From UBA1369 sp964571725 (GTDB lineage: Bacteria; Patescibacteriota; Gracilibacteria; UBA1369), in assembly GCA_964571725.1 (NCBI GenBank), contig CAZNDB010000001.1:1-64000 (forward strand): a stretch of DNA of 64,000 nt. The letters are read 5' to 3'. Positions within the stretch are counted from its first letter, which is position 1, and each line of letters opens with the position of its first letter. The notes beneath the pieces were generated by a model. It made no database searches, was not told the DNA's origin, and saw only the letters and a list, made by a program, of their open reading frames with translations. Below, one piece after another: positions 1-9,563 of the stretch. Made by a program: the position numbers and the translations under genes.

Positions 1-1142
1 CCCACCAGACCCGCCATTCCTCCAATCTGGCGGGACATTGAGGTAAAAGAAATTACGGTTGCCCGGCGGGAGGAGCGGATGTGGGCGTTCAGGTAAGCAT
101 CTTTGATCGGTTCAAACATGCCCCTCAATACTTCATGCAGCAGAAAAACGGTCAGTGCCAGAGGCAGTGAGGAGAGATAGGCCGTCACCGCTATTCCCAG
201 ACCAACGCCGAACTGGATGGAGGTAAGAATTTTCTTCTCCGACTTGATCAGGGCCCTGGCCTGTTTTGTGAAGGCCGCACCCGCGATCAGGGCGAGCGAA
301 ATTCCCGCGTAGACGAATCCCAGCGGAGTAGTCTGTTGTCCCACAAAGCGGGCAAAGAAAGGTTGCCACTGCATATTGGGAGCCTGGAGCGCAAACGCCT
401 GCAGGATACCAATCACGATCACGAAACGCACCACTTTGTTGCGTCTGGCGATGACCGCGCTGACCAGCATGGTCTTCTTCATGGCCTTGCAGCCTTCCTT
501 CCAGCAGAAGCTCCTGCGCTTGAAGTTGTCTTCTTTCATCAGCGCGATGGCGATCGCGCCCACCAAGAACTGCATCAGTCCGGCTACGATCCAGGGAATG
601 CGCATGTCCTGATCAGAGAGCCAGGCTCCAAAGACGGCACCCACCAGAGTCGCGGCGCGGTTGAACTGGCTCTCGCGCGACAAAATCGGTGTCAGCATGG
701 TGCTGTCCCGCTCGGCCTCGGTCATTTGGCTGAATTTGGCGGCGGGAATGATCATTTCTCCATAGTGGAGGCTTTTCAGCCTGTCCACCAGCCAGGCTTC
801 GAAAGCTCCGCTGCAGAAGGTTACCGCCACGGCCCCCACGATTTCCGAAGCCACGAACTCGATGAAGCAGTCCGAAAAGGCGTACAACAGAAAACTGATA
901 CCCAGGAGGAAGCAGGAGATAACATAGGAGGGTTTTCGTCCGAAAATGTCCGCCAACGCTCCCGTCGGTATTTCGAAGCAGAAAATCGTGGCATAAAAGA
1001 AAAAGTTTACCAGATTGACCTCCAGGGGGTTGAGGTGGTTGGCATTCAGAAACATCACATAAGTCGCAAAGAAGAATGATGCTCCGAAGCCGGTCACCGA
1101 CGACAGGACAAAAAACAGGCGGATGGTTTGTCTGGCTTCCAT
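1..1142 (-). CDS. MFS transporter, 3' end cut by window edge
   Basis: The minus strand from the ATG at 1142 reads open to base 1 (380 codons) and gives a hydrophobic protein with the pattern of a Major Facilitator Superfamily carrier. An MFS motif-A-like loop, GALADIFGRK, follows the second predicted membrane helix. The later part shows further helices (LMQFLVGAIAIALM, FVIVIGILQAFAL, GFVYAGISLALIAGAAF). MFS proteins are inner-membrane secondary transporters; the substrate cannot be told. The start is well supported: GGAGGAG lies at 1150-1156, 7 bases upstream. Such a strong ribosome binding site is rare in this window. The C-terminus is outside the window. Confidence 0.85.
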   Translation of the reverse strand, partial: MEARQTIRLFFVLSSVTGFGASFFFATYVMFLNANHLNPLEVNLVNFFFYATIFCFEIPTGALADIFGRKPSYVISCFLLGISFLLYAFSDCFIEFVASEIVGAVAVTFCSGAFEAWLVDRLKSLHYGEMIIPAAKFSQMTEAERDSTMLTPILSRESQFNRAATLVGAVFGAWLSDQDMRIPWIVAGLMQFLVGAIAIALMKEDNFKRRSFCWKEGCKAMKKTMLVSAVIARRNKVVRFVIVIGILQAFALQAPNMQWQPFFARFVGQQTTPLGFVYAGISLALIAGAAFTKQARALIKSEKKILTSIQFGVGLGIAVTAYLSSLPLALTVFLLHEVLRGMFEPIKDAYLNAHIRSSRRATVISFTSMSRQIGGMAGLV

Positions 1143-1557
1143 GATGGATCTCCTCCGTAAGATTGCTCCGCGGCGCGCGTGTAGTTTTGCTTGGGATTTC
1201 AATGTCCCAGACAGGCAATGGATTTTACTCTGGCACGCCCTATGCGCACCGAAAAATACCTTTGCTGGTCTAGCAAAGGCGTTTTTGGATCAAATTTCTA
1301 TCGGGTAATAAAAGATGATAAAACCGCCCTGGCCAGATAAGCAGAAAAAGCCCATGCTCTCACAACGCCTTCGCGCTGAAGATGCATGTACTTGGGGGCA
1401 ATACCGAATTGGCAGTTATTATGTTGATTCATTGTGAATGAATTAAAACACTAACGGTCTAAAAAGTCAAACATTTGTCGGGTTCTGCAAGTAAGAGGCT
1501 GTCCCCTGTGGGGATGCTTTTATGTAAAATCCTGTTTCGTATCTCTAAAAAAAACTT
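1143..1557. other. Intergenic region
   Basis: This 415-base stretch separates the MFS gene from a small membrane-protein gene read in the same direction. It holds the MFS ribosome binding site and an 8-bp hairpin at 1259-1279. A weak 5-bp hairpin (TCCCC-TGT-GGGGA) lies near 1502-1514. I see no convincing reading frame or tRNA in it. Confidence 0.6.
1259..1279. terminator. Bidirectional terminator-like hairpin
   Basis: CCTTTGCT-GGTCT-AGCAAAGG forms an 8-bp stem with a 5-base loop. It is followed by CGTTTTT on the plus strand and by TATTTTT on the minus strand, so it could stop transcription either way. It would insulate the MFS gene from read-through out of the 106-aa gene. Confidence 0.55.
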
Positions 1558-1878
1558 TTAACTGTTCTTGATATGTCGAATTTGATCGGAAATTCGCTCT
1601 CCGGTATTTTCAATTTCACGGAGAACCTTAATTTTCATTTTCTGAAAATCAACTCTGTTGTCCCTCTTCCTTTTAAGCAGATAAACTCCCAGTCCCACCG
1701 CTGTTGCCAGCAGGGTAACGCTGGCCGCCGCCCCGGCATAAAAGTAGTTCTTTTTAACTGCTCGCAGCGCTTTTTTTTCAAATCTGATGGCCTTCTTTTC
1801 GAAAACAACAATGGGTTTTACCACTGATTTAAAAGATTTTTGACCGGTTTTGGCGGCAGAATTTTTGATTTTTTTCAT
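1558..1878 (-). CDS. Small basic single-pass membrane protein, unknown function
   Basis: A 106-aa protein that I do not recognise. Residues 1-45 are very rich in lysine. One hydrophobic helix follows at about residues 46-68 (YAGAAASVTLLATAVGLGVYLL), then a basic stop-transfer patch (KRKR) and a charged tail of about 35 residues likely to form an amphipathic helix. The topology suggests a single inner-membrane anchor. It is transcribed alone, divergent from miaB, with a good sigma70-type promoter at 1912-1940. No Shine-Dalgarno sequence is visible upstream of the ATG. Composition and promoter make it a likely real gene. Confidence 0.65.
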   Translation of the reverse strand: MKKIKNSAAKTGQKSFKSVVKPIVVFEKKAIRFEKKALRAVKKNYFYAGAAASVTLLATAVGLGVYLLKRKRDNRVDFQKMKIKVLREIENTGERISDQIRHIKNS

Positions 1879-1911
1879 GAGAGAAATGGGTTATTGACTA
1901 AATATCATATT

Positions 1912-1940
1912 ATTATACCGTATAATCTTGTCAGTAACAA
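1912..1940 (-). promoter_or_regulatory. Sigma70-type promoter for the 106-aa gene
   Basis: On the minus strand TTGTTA (1935-1940) and TATAAT (1912-1917) are separated by exactly 17 bases, giving a leader of about 27 bases before the ATG at 1878. A second TATAAT on the plus strand at 1921-1926 may serve miaB, but the nearest TTGACT is 21 bases upstream of it. Confidence 0.6.
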
Positions 1941-1956
1941 CCCGGGATGCTAATTT

Positions 1957-3465
1957 ATGCAGGCCCATCAACAACTGCCAGCCGTTATGCCGGTTATATC
2001 ACCCCCAAAAAACACGCTCAGGTATCAGATCATTACTTTCGGCTGCCACATGAATTATTCCGACAGCGAAAGAGTGGCTGCCGTGTTGCAAAAAGCCGGG
2101 TACCAGGGCACCGCTGAAATGAACGAGGCCGACCTGGTGATTTTTAATACCTGTTCCATCAGGCAAAAAGGGGAGGACCGGGTTTTGGGTGCACTGCGCA
2201 ATGTAGCAGCGCTCAAAAAAGCCAATCCCCGGCTGCTCATCGGCATGACCGGTTGCATGGTCAGAAAAACCGGCTCGCGCAATTCACAGTGGCAGGAAAA
2301 AGATGAATTACTCAAGAAACTGAAAGAACTGGATTTTGTTTTCAACATCCGTGAAACGCACAAGCTACCGGAAGTTTTGCTGGACGCGGAACCGCAACTG
2401 GATCTGCCTGATCTGGATAACACAAAGCTTACCGATTATCTGCAAATTCAGCCGCAATACACCTCCCCCTTTCAGGCCTTTGTGCCGATTCAGATCGGTT
2501 GCGACAAATACTGCACTTACTGCATCGTGCCTTATTCCCGGGGCCGCGAGCAGAGCCGCCCGCCGCAGGACATTCTGGCCGAATGCCGAAAACTTGTGGA
2601 AAACGGCTGCAAAGAAATTACGCTGGTCGGTCAAACCGTCAATTCCTATGGCCTTTCCGCCTTGGATAAGACCGGCGGTCTGTTTGATTATTATCATCGG
2701 CTGTCAGCCGGCTCGCGGCCCGAACTGCCGTTCATCCGCCTGCTCCGTGAGGTCAACGCTCTGGGGGAATTGGGGCTTTCGCGCCTACGTTACAGCTCCC
2801 CGCACCCTAAAGATTTTGGTGATGAATTGATCGAAGCCCACGCTACTTTGAAAACCCTCACGCCTCACCTGCATCTGCCCGTGCAGGCGGGGGACAATCA
2901 GGTACTGGCCCGCATGAACCGCAAATACACTATTGAAGAATACGCCGCCAAAATCCAAAAATTCCGCGCAACCGTTCCGGAAGCCGTGATAACCACTGAC
3001 GTTATAGTTGGTTTTTGCGGGGAAACCGGGGAACAGTTTGAAAATACTTTGAAAGCTTTTCGGGAAATCCGCTGGGATCAGGCCTATATCTCCCGCTACA
3101 GCCAGCGCAACGGCACTCTGGCCAGTAACTGCTTTGACGATGACGTGACCACCGAAGAGAAAGCCCGCCGCTGGCACCTGGTCAACAATCTGCTGAAAGA
3201 AATCTCCCAGGAAAAAAACAATCAATATCCGGGCAAAACTTTGGAGGTGCTGGTGGAACGTTTCATTCCCGAAACCGGAGAATGTGAAGGGCGCAGCCGC
3301 GAGAATAAGGTGGTGCAATTCCCGGGTAGTCAGGAAAGCGTCGGCCGTTTGGAACAGGTGAAAATTGAGAAGGCTTTGCCCTGGGTGTTGAAGGGGCAAA
3401 ATGTCGTGCCTCACATCGCGCCCGAAACCTTACCTCACGCCGCGCCTCACAACCCGCTTCTCTAA
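1957..3465 (+). CDS. miaB: tRNA-2-methylthio-N6-dimethylallyladenosine synthase MiaB
   Basis: A radical-SAM methylthiotransferase that adds a methylthio group to i6A37 of tRNAs reading UNN codons. The N-terminal UPF0004 domain starts with TFGCHMNYSDSE at about residue 27, with further cysteines in FNTCS and GMTGCM that bind the auxiliary cluster. The radical-SAM CxxxCxxC motif is in GCDKYCTYCIVPYSRGRE. The C-terminal TRAM domain (about residues 425-485) starts near YPGKTLEVLVE. IVPYSRGRE favours MiaB over the paralogues RimO and MtaB. At 502 aa it is slightly long because of about 30 N-terminal residues and a His/Pro-rich tail. It is followed by the DUF3352-like gene after 129 bases. Confidence 0.9.
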   Translation: MQAHQQLPAVMPVISPPKNTLRYQIITFGCHMNYSDSERVAAVLQKAGYQGTAEMNEADLVIFNTCSIRQKGEDRVLGALRNVAALKKANPRLLIGMTGCMVRKTGSRNSQWQEKDELLKKLKELDFVFNIRETHKLPEVLLDAEPQLDLPDLDNTKLTDYLQIQPQYTSPFQAFVPIQIGCDKYCTYCIVPYSRGREQSRPPQDILAECRKLVENGCKEITLVGQTVNSYGLSALDKTGGLFDYYHRLSAGSRPELPFIRLLREVNALGELGLSRLRYSSPHPKDFGDELIEAHATLKTLTPHLHLPVQAGDNQVLARMNRKYTIEEYAAKIQKFRATVPEAVITTDVIVGFCGETGEQFENTLKAFREIRWDQAYISRYSQRNGTLASNCFDDDVTTEEKARRWHLVNNLLKEISQEKNNQYPGKTLEVLVERFIPETGECEGRSRENKVVQFPGSQESVGRLEQVKIEKALPWVLKGQNVVPHIAPETLPHAAPHNPLL

Positions 3466-3594
3466 AACCTCCCCGCGAACTGTCAAGATCTTGGTTTTGT
3501 CGGCAAAGTCTGCCATAATGCCAGTCGCGGTTACTAGGCAGCGACATATCGAGTACTCCAGCCGCAATAATCATCAATTGACTAGTCGGAATTA

Positions 3595-5283
3595 ATGTCC
3601 AAAACAGAAGGGTCTAACAAAGCCAAAAATAAGCACATTTTTAGCCGCCTGGGCGGGCTGGCTATCATGCTGGGCGTGGCGGTAATACTGGTAATTTTTG
3701 GGTATTTTTACCTGCAAAAAGTTACTCAGAGAGAAAAAATGGCCGGCTTCCTGCCCGCGGACAGAACGGTGGCCATGATTGAATTCAATCTGGAAAATAA
3801 TCGTGAGGATGTCCGGACTTTACAGGGCGCGCTGCAACAAAACGCCTATATAAAAATGGCTTCCGCTTCTTTATCATCATTGGTTCCCAATCCGCAACAA
3901 TTTGAAAAATGGTATTCCGGCAGGGGGGGGCTGGCGGTGATAAGTACCCCCAACGGTCAGGATTTTTCCACGGCGCTTTTTCTGGCGGTGTCCGATGCCG
4001 GACAGGTCGGCGAATGGCTGAATTCAATGCTTCTCGACCCGAAGGCCGACGCGGTTCTGGACGAAGATTACTTCGGACAAAAGCTGATCAGTTTCAAAAG
4101 GGGCCAAACCGTGCAGATACTCTGGGCCAAAGATTATCTGATTTTTTCCGAAGACCGTGAACTGTTGGAAAATGTCGCTCAAACGGTCGCCGGCAGGCAA
4201 CTCGCGCTGCGTTCTTTACCTGTCTATAACCAGATTTTCTCCGCCCTGCCCGAACAGAACATCGGTTTTATCTATCTGGACAGAAGCAAACTGCTCTCGG
4301 TTCTGTCCAAAAATGACCGCTTCCTGAGCGGGAGAATGGCCGTTTTTAAGCTCTATTTTCCTTTCCTGAATCTGCTGGGCAGCGAAGGGATCGCCGTGCG
4401 GCTGGAGCGCGATGACCAGAACAATCCGGTGCTGCTGGCCAAACATCTGTCCATGTTTAATCAAAGTGTTTTACCGGACCAAGCGCTTTTTGAGACCTCC
4501 TATTTTTATTCCGGCAAATTGGAAAAACTGTTGCCCGGAGAGCACCTGTTACTGGCCGGCGGGGTCAACCTGCTGGATCAGAAGAATAAACTGTACAGCT
4601 ATCTGAATAACGGCTCATCCATCAACGATTTGTTGATGGGGGGAATGGAAAGTTCGCTTAGCGACGCGCTCAGTTCGGGGTCGTCCAAAGTCAGTCTGGA
4701 CGCGGATTTCTTTCCGGTTTTTCAAAAAGAATATCTGTTTTTTGCCGGGAGCGGAGCTGCTGGGCTGGCCGATTTCGGTCTGCTGGCGGAAACCGAACAT
4801 CCCCAAAACGATCTGCTGAAAATGCAAAAAGTAATTCTGGCGGTCGGGCCGAAAATCGCCGCGCAATTACTGGCCAAGCCTGTGCCCATGACCCTGCCCG
4901 ACGGTACTACCGGCAGCGAAATGAAAGCCGAACTGACCGGACCTCTCGTTTCCACCAAAAATTATGACGGAAATCAGATCGAACAAATTGAATTTGCTCC
5001 CCAGTTCAGTCTTTATCTGGCCGCCGACGAAAAGAATCAATATCTGGCCGTGAGCAGCAGCCTGCCTGCTCTCCGCGGCATTCTGCAGAACGTAGAGTCC
5101 TCGGCGAACCGGCCAATGGAATACAGTCTAAACCGCCCCACCGAAACTTATTATCTGGATTTGCAAAAACTGCTGACTCTTGTTCCCGGGCTGTCGGAGC
5201 CGATTAACCCCCTCAAGTATCTGAAAGTGGCTAGGAAATTTACGGAAATTGGTATACTATCTACCTACCAGTTTGGGTTATAA
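3595..5283 (+). CDS. DUF3352-like membrane-anchored protein
   Basis: A 562-aa protein with a short basic cytoplasmic N-terminus, one membrane helix at about residues 18-41 (LGGLAIMLGVAVILVIFGYF), and a long outer domain. The outer part starts LPADRTVAMIEFN, like DUF3352 proteins, in which LPAD followed by a beta strand marks the domain start. Two similar halves may be present, each with a beta-strand-rich region. The function of DUF3352 is unknown. The DUF4012 gene follows 27 bases later in the same direction, so the two are probably co-transcribed and act together at the envelope. The DUF assignment is by motif memory only. Confidence 0.65.
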   Translation: MSKTEGSNKAKNKHIFSRLGGLAIMLGVAVILVIFGYFYLQKVTQREKMAGFLPADRTVAMIEFNLENNREDVRTLQGALQQNAYIKMASASLSSLVPNPQQFEKWYSGRGGLAVISTPNGQDFSTALFLAVSDAGQVGEWLNSMLLDPKADAVLDEDYFGQKLISFKRGQTVQILWAKDYLIFSEDRELLENVAQTVAGRQLALRSLPVYNQIFSALPEQNIGFIYLDRSKLLSVLSKNDRFLSGRMAVFKLYFPFLNLLGSEGIAVRLERDDQNNPVLLAKHLSMFNQSVLPDQALFETSYFYSGKLEKLLPGEHLLLAGGVNLLDQKNKLYSYLNNGSSINDLLMGGMESSLSDALSSGSSKVSLDADFFPVFQKEYLFFAGSGAAGLADFGLLAETEHPQNDLLKMQKVILAVGPKIAAQLLAKPVPMTLPDGTTGSEMKAELTGPLVSTKNYDGNQIEQIEFAPQFSLYLAADEKNQYLAVSSSLPALRGILQNVESSANRPMEYSLNRPTETYYLDLQKLLTLVPGLSEPINPLKYLKVARKFTEIGILSTYQFGL

Positions 5284-5310
5284 AGCCATCCGTTCCCAAC
5301 ACCAAAACAC

Positions 5311-7497
5311 ATGGCCAAATACCAAATCAGGGACCTGCACAGGGTCAAAAAAAACGAGCGGATCAGTTTAAAAACGCCTGACCAAAATGCGCTGAATTCG
5401 AATGATGCCGGATCGGCCAACGCTTTCAGCATCAATTTAAAACCATTGGGCCGCAAGCATAAAGGCTGCTGGAGTTTGAACCGCCGGCCTTTCATTGACG
5501 GCATCCGGTCCACCCGTCCCCCCAAGAACTTTCATCTGGTTCCTGCCCATAAAATACTCAAACCGGCCGGCTCCCGCTTTTTCCCCACTATAAGAATCGC
5601 CGTTTACGGCCTGCTGATTGTAATGGCCATTAACCTTTTCAACGTGCTGGCGGCGGGGATGGAGTTTAAATCGGTTATGGTATCCAGTGCTTCCAGCGGC
5701 TTCGGCAATCTGATGGAAGGCGTGAAGCAGGGCAAAAACATGAGCCTTTCTCAGGCGGAAAATGAATTCGCCGCCGCCAGCGAAACCTTCGATCTGGCCC
5801 TGGAAAAAGTCTCTTTTCTGAAGACTTCCAGTATTTTTGCCAATGAAAACAACACCAGCTCGCTGCAGAACCTGTTGGACGCGGGGAAGAAAATTTCCGA
5901 AGCCGGACAGCTGTTTACCGACTCGGCCAAAAACCTGCAGACGTGGCCCGATCTTTTTATCCAGACCAACCGTGATCTGGCTTTGGGGAATGCGGCTTCG
6001 GCCGCCCCGGGCGAATCTCTCACCGACTCCCTGAAAGTTGATCTGGCCAATATCCTGGCCGCCAACGACAAGCTGGCCGAAGCCGGCGCTTATCTGGACC
6101 GGGTAGATGCCGGAGTTCTTCCGACTCCCTATCGTGAAGCCCTGCCCGAAATAAAAGCCACTTTAAATAATCTGGTTGCCTTCCTTGATCAATTATCCGA
6201 TAACGTCCCCGCGGTTCTGGAGCTTTTGGGCGACCGTTATCCCCACCGCTATCTGATTTTGCTGCAGAATGATACGGAATCCCGTCCCACCGGCGGCTTT
6301 ATCGGTTCGCTGCTGATTATCGACGTCAACGACGGCATTATCGACCAGGCTGAATTCCATGATGTTTATAAGTATGACGGACAGCTGAACGAGACTATTG
6401 ACGCTCCCGAAGACATCGCCATGATCACCAAAGAGTGGCGGCTGCGCGACAGCAATTATTCCCCGGATTTCGCCCTGTCGGCGGAGAAAGCTGCCTGGTT
6501 CCTGCAAAAGTCAAAAGGGCCTTCGGTCGACACCATTATCGCCGTCAACCAGAGTGCCATTGCCGATCTGCTGGCCGAAATCGGGCCGCTCGAAGTGGAC
6601 ACTCTCAAAGGCAAACTGGACGCCAACAATTTCCAGTTTATGCTGAGTTACCTGATTGAATCGAAATATTACGGGGCGGCTCATCCCAAACAGATCCTGG
6701 AAAAAACCATACAGGCCTTCCAGGAAAAGCTGCTGTCCGGAAGCGATCCCCGCGTTCTTCTGCAGACTCTGGGCAAAGCCGTGCGCGAGCAGAAAATCAT
6801 TTTCTATTCCCGCGATGCCAAAATCCAGACCATGTTTGAAAAACTGCATCTGACGCCCCATCAGACCGCCATCGAACCGGAGGAAGATTATCTGCAGGTC
6901 ATAGCCACCTCCATCGGCGGCAACAAGAGCGATTTATACATCACCCAGAATCTCACCCACGTCACTTTCATCGATTCCGTGGGAACGGTTGCCGATGAAT
7001 TAACCATTTCGCGCAAGCATAACTGGACCGGCGCCGATCTCTTCCGCTGGGAAAAAATCCTCAAGGATTTTGAGTTCGGACAGCTGCCAGAGCATCTGCA
7101 GGAAATTTTGGGCAAGGGTACCAATAAAGCCTCCCTCAAAGTGTATGTACCGCTGGGATCGGAACTGGAAAATGCCATTGGACTGGATCCCGCAAAAGTG
7201 TTGACCCGCCATGACGCCGAGCTGCAAAAAACTTATTTCCTGCTGCAAATGGAAGTGGCGCCGGGAGAAGAAAAATCCGTCACCCTGCGTTATAAACTGC
7301 CCCACGCTCTGCAGCTGCTGCCCTCGGCTATTTACCGGTTCACGGCCCAAAGACAGATTTCCATGTTCACCACGCAGCTGAAAAAGATCCTGGTGATCGC
7401 GCCTGCCCTGACTCTGATGAAAAACACCCAGAACGGCCTGGAATATTCCACCAAACTGCGCGACGAATACCGGATGCGGGCGGTGATAGTGAACTAG
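5311..7497 (+). CDS. DUF4012 domain protein
   Basis: A 728-aa protein. About 95 basic cytoplasmic residues precede one membrane helix (about 95-117, IAVYGLLIVMAINLFNVLAA). An extracytoplasmic helical region follows, then the DUF4012 signature YLILLQNDTESRPTGGFIGS near residue 313. DUF4012 resembles the LytR-CpsA-Psr neighbourhood in placement but has no proven activity; it is common in CPR bacteria and Actinobacteria. It lies directly behind the DUF3352-like gene. Its stop codon overlaps the stop of convergent mutL by 3 to 4 bases (7494-7497), so no terminator separates the two. Confidence 0.85.
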   Translation: MAKYQIRDLHRVKKNERISLKTPDQNALNSNDAGSANAFSINLKPLGRKHKGCWSLNRRPFIDGIRSTRPPKNFHLVPAHKILKPAGSRFFPTIRIAVYGLLIVMAINLFNVLAAGMEFKSVMVSSASSGFGNLMEGVKQGKNMSLSQAENEFAAASETFDLALEKVSFLKTSSIFANENNTSSLQNLLDAGKKISEAGQLFTDSAKNLQTWPDLFIQTNRDLALGNAASAAPGESLTDSLKVDLANILAANDKLAEAGAYLDRVDAGVLPTPYREALPEIKATLNNLVAFLDQLSDNVPAVLELLGDRYPHRYLILLQNDTESRPTGGFIGSLLIIDVNDGIIDQAEFHDVYKYDGQLNETIDAPEDIAMITKEWRLRDSNYSPDFALSAEKAAWFLQKSKGPSVDTIIAVNQSAIADLLAEIGPLEVDTLKGKLDANNFQFMLSYLIESKYYGAAHPKQILEKTIQAFQEKLLSGSDPRVLLQTLGKAVREQKIIFYSRDAKIQTMFEKLHLTPHQTAIEPEEDYLQVIATSIGGNKSDLYITQNLTHVTFIDSVGTVADELTISRKHNWTGADLFRWEKILKDFEFGQLPEHLQEILGKGTNKASLKVYVPLGSELENAIGLDPAKVLTRHDAELQKTYFLLQMEVAPGEEKSVTLRYKLPHALQLLPSAIYRFTAQRQISMFTTQLKKILVIAPALTLMKNTQNGLEYSTKLRDEYRMRAVIVN

Positions 7498-9485
7498 CAA
7501 TTCACATCCCGGAATTTTTCTTTTTCAAAGAAGCCGCTGTATTTGCGCCCGAAGCGGTTCCACAATTCCGATTCTTCCAGCACAACCATCACCGGCCGTC
7601 CGTGCGGGCAGGTAGTGCGTCCCAGTTTCGTTTTATTCAGCTGGTCAATCAGCGCGGCTATTTCTTCTTTGTTTAAAGGGTCGCCGAACTTCACTGCTGA
7701 GCGACAGGCCAGATAAGTTAAAACCTTCTCTTTACGGCCGTATAAATCACCTCTGTGGGCCTGCAATTCTCCGGGAGTGTGCCCGTCGGAGGCATTGCCG
7801 ATATTTCGCAGATCGTCGATCAAACCGGTCAGTACTTTTTCCAGATTGGTTTTTACCAAGAAACTGGGCACTTCATTGATGGCAAAAGTATTGCCGCCAA
7901 AATGTTCCAGGCTGATCCCGACTTCATCAAGCAGCTGTTTGTTGGCATCCAGAATGGCACTGTCGGCGGGCGATAGCTCAATGTTAATGGGCATCAGCAA
8001 AGGCTGAATGGTTTTTTCGTCATTGTCGCTTTCGGACATCAGCTTGTTGTAACGGATTCTTTCATGGGCGGCGTGCTGGTCGATGATCACCAGATCCGCT
8101 CCGCGCTGGCAGAGAATGAAGCTGTTGTTTAATTGACCCAAAGGCAGCAGTTCAGGCTCCTCGAGCGGCGGGGCAAAGGTTTCCTGTGTCCGCTCCTGCG
8201 TTTGAATTTGCGACTGATTTTTGAAGGGAGGCGGGGCGGTAATCATTTCCTCCCAGGTCGATTGCCGTCCAGTCCTGTCCAGACCGACCTGGACAGTTTC
8301 AGTCCGTCCCAAAGCCTGAAATTGCAGGACATCCGTCAGGGATTTTCCCGCCGCGGGCGTTTCGGTCCCGACCGGGGCTTCCGTCAGCCCTCCGATTTGT
8401 CTTTCCTGATAATAATTAAAATTATCCTGTCCCATTTTCGGCATCATCACGGCTTTTTCCAAAGCTTTGGCGCAGGACTGGGTCAGCACACGGAACACTT
8501 CGCGCTCATCCCGGAATTTGACTTCCGTCTTCCGTGGATGACAATTGACGTCCACCATTGACGGGTCCAATTCGAACATAATCACAAAAGCCGGATAGCG
8601 TTCCTTGGGCAGCAGGGAATGATAGGCCTGTTTTACGGCATAGGAAAGGACGTGCGAAGTGATCGGGCGGCCGTTGACGAACAGATATTGCATGCTGCGG
8701 TTGGCCCGGGACAGATGCGGTTTGCCGATATAGCCGCGTATGCCCAGATTGACCGCGCCGTTATAGATTTCGATCAAATCATCGGCAATAGATTTGCCCA
8801 ATACTCCGCGGATTCGCACCAGCAGGTCATTGGTGGCCGGGAGATCCAGAATAACTCTGTCTTCCCCGCCCGCTCCTTCCCGGACATCCGTAGAGGTTTC
8901 GGCCGGACGCTGCTGTATGAAGCGGAAAGCTATGCCCGGAAAGGCCATCGCCGCGTTAATGACCGTATCCAGCACGTTTTGATATTCGGTTTGCTCCGAT
9001 TTTAAAAATTTCAGTCTGGCCGGAGTATTGAAAAACAGCTCTTCAATTTCCATTTCCGTCCCTGTGGACATACCCACGGGAGCTTTTTTGAGGATTTTCC
9101 CGCCCTCGGCCGCCAGTTCTGTTCCGCTTTGGTCAGAGGATTGTTTTGTGCGCAACGTTAAACGTGAAACGGAGGCAATACTGGCGAGCGCCTCTCCTCT
9201 GAACCCCATCGATTTGATGGCATTGAGATCTTCCAGGCTGCGGATTTTGGAGGTCGCGTGGCGTTCCAGGGCCATCTGGGCGTCTTCTTCGGACATCCCG
9301 CAACCGTCGTCGCTGATTTTTATCAGGCCGATGCCGCCCTGTCTGACCGTCACGACAATTCTGGACGCCCCGGCATCGATGGAATTTTCCAGCAATTCTT
9401 TCACCACCGAGGCGGGTCTTTCCACGACTTCGCCGGCGGCGATTTGATTGATTAATTGTTCAGGCAGCAAGGCAATTTTCCCCAT
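7494..9485 (-). CDS. mutL: DNA mismatch repair protein MutL
   Basis: MutL is the GHKL ATPase that links MutS to downstream mismatch repair. The N-terminal ATPase motifs are clear: QIAAGEVVERPASVVKELLE, DDGCGM and GFRGEAL. A Gln/Pro-rich linker spans about residues 370-440. The C-terminal domain carries endonuclease-type motifs DQHAAHERI, ACRSAVKFGD and CPHGRP, expected in organisms without MutH. The position usually holding the second Glu after DQHAxxE(x)4 is Asn here (DQHAAHERIRYNKL). The 663-aa length is normal. mutS lies 78 bases upstream on the same strand, so they form a mutS-mutL operon. Confidence 0.96.
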   Translation of the reverse strand: MGKIALLPEQLINQIAAGEVVERPASVVKELLENSIDAGASRIVVTVRQGGIGLIKISDDGCGMSEEDAQMALERHATSKIRSLEDLNAIKSMGFRGEALASIASVSRLTLRTKQSSDQSGTELAAEGGKILKKAPVGMSTGTEMEIEELFFNTPARLKFLKSEQTEYQNVLDTVINAAMAFPGIAFRFIQQRPAETSTDVREGAGGEDRVILDLPATNDLLVRIRGVLGKSIADDLIEIYNGAVNLGIRGYIGKPHLSRANRSMQYLFVNGRPITSHVLSYAVKQAYHSLLPKERYPAFVIMFELDPSMVDVNCHPRKTEVKFRDEREVFRVLTQSCAKALEKAVMMPKMGQDNFNYYQERQIGGLTEAPVGTETPAAGKSLTDVLQFQALGRTETVQVGLDRTGRQSTWEEMITAPPPFKNQSQIQTQERTQETFAPPLEEPELLPLGQLNNSFILCQRGADLVIIDQHAAHERIRYNKLMSESDNDEKTIQPLLMPINIELSPADSAILDANKQLLDEVGISLEHFGGNTFAINEVPSFLVKTNLEKVLTGLIDDLRNIGNASDGHTPGELQAHRGDLYGRKEKVLTYLACRSAVKFGDPLNKEEIAALIDQLNKTKLGRTTCPHGRPVMVVLEESELWNRFGRKYSGFFEKEKFRDVNC

Positions 9486-9563
9486 TATTTTTATTTCTAA
9501 AATTATTTTTACTTATCCGCAGAAAAATTCTGGCCAAAAACCCCCCGGACACCCCAACCCAAC

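Noticed and set aside
336..1079. 247-codon plus-strand frame at the left end
   Set aside because: It is the reverse of the MFS transporter gene. The minus strand gives membrane helices, an MFS motif and a good ribosome binding site.
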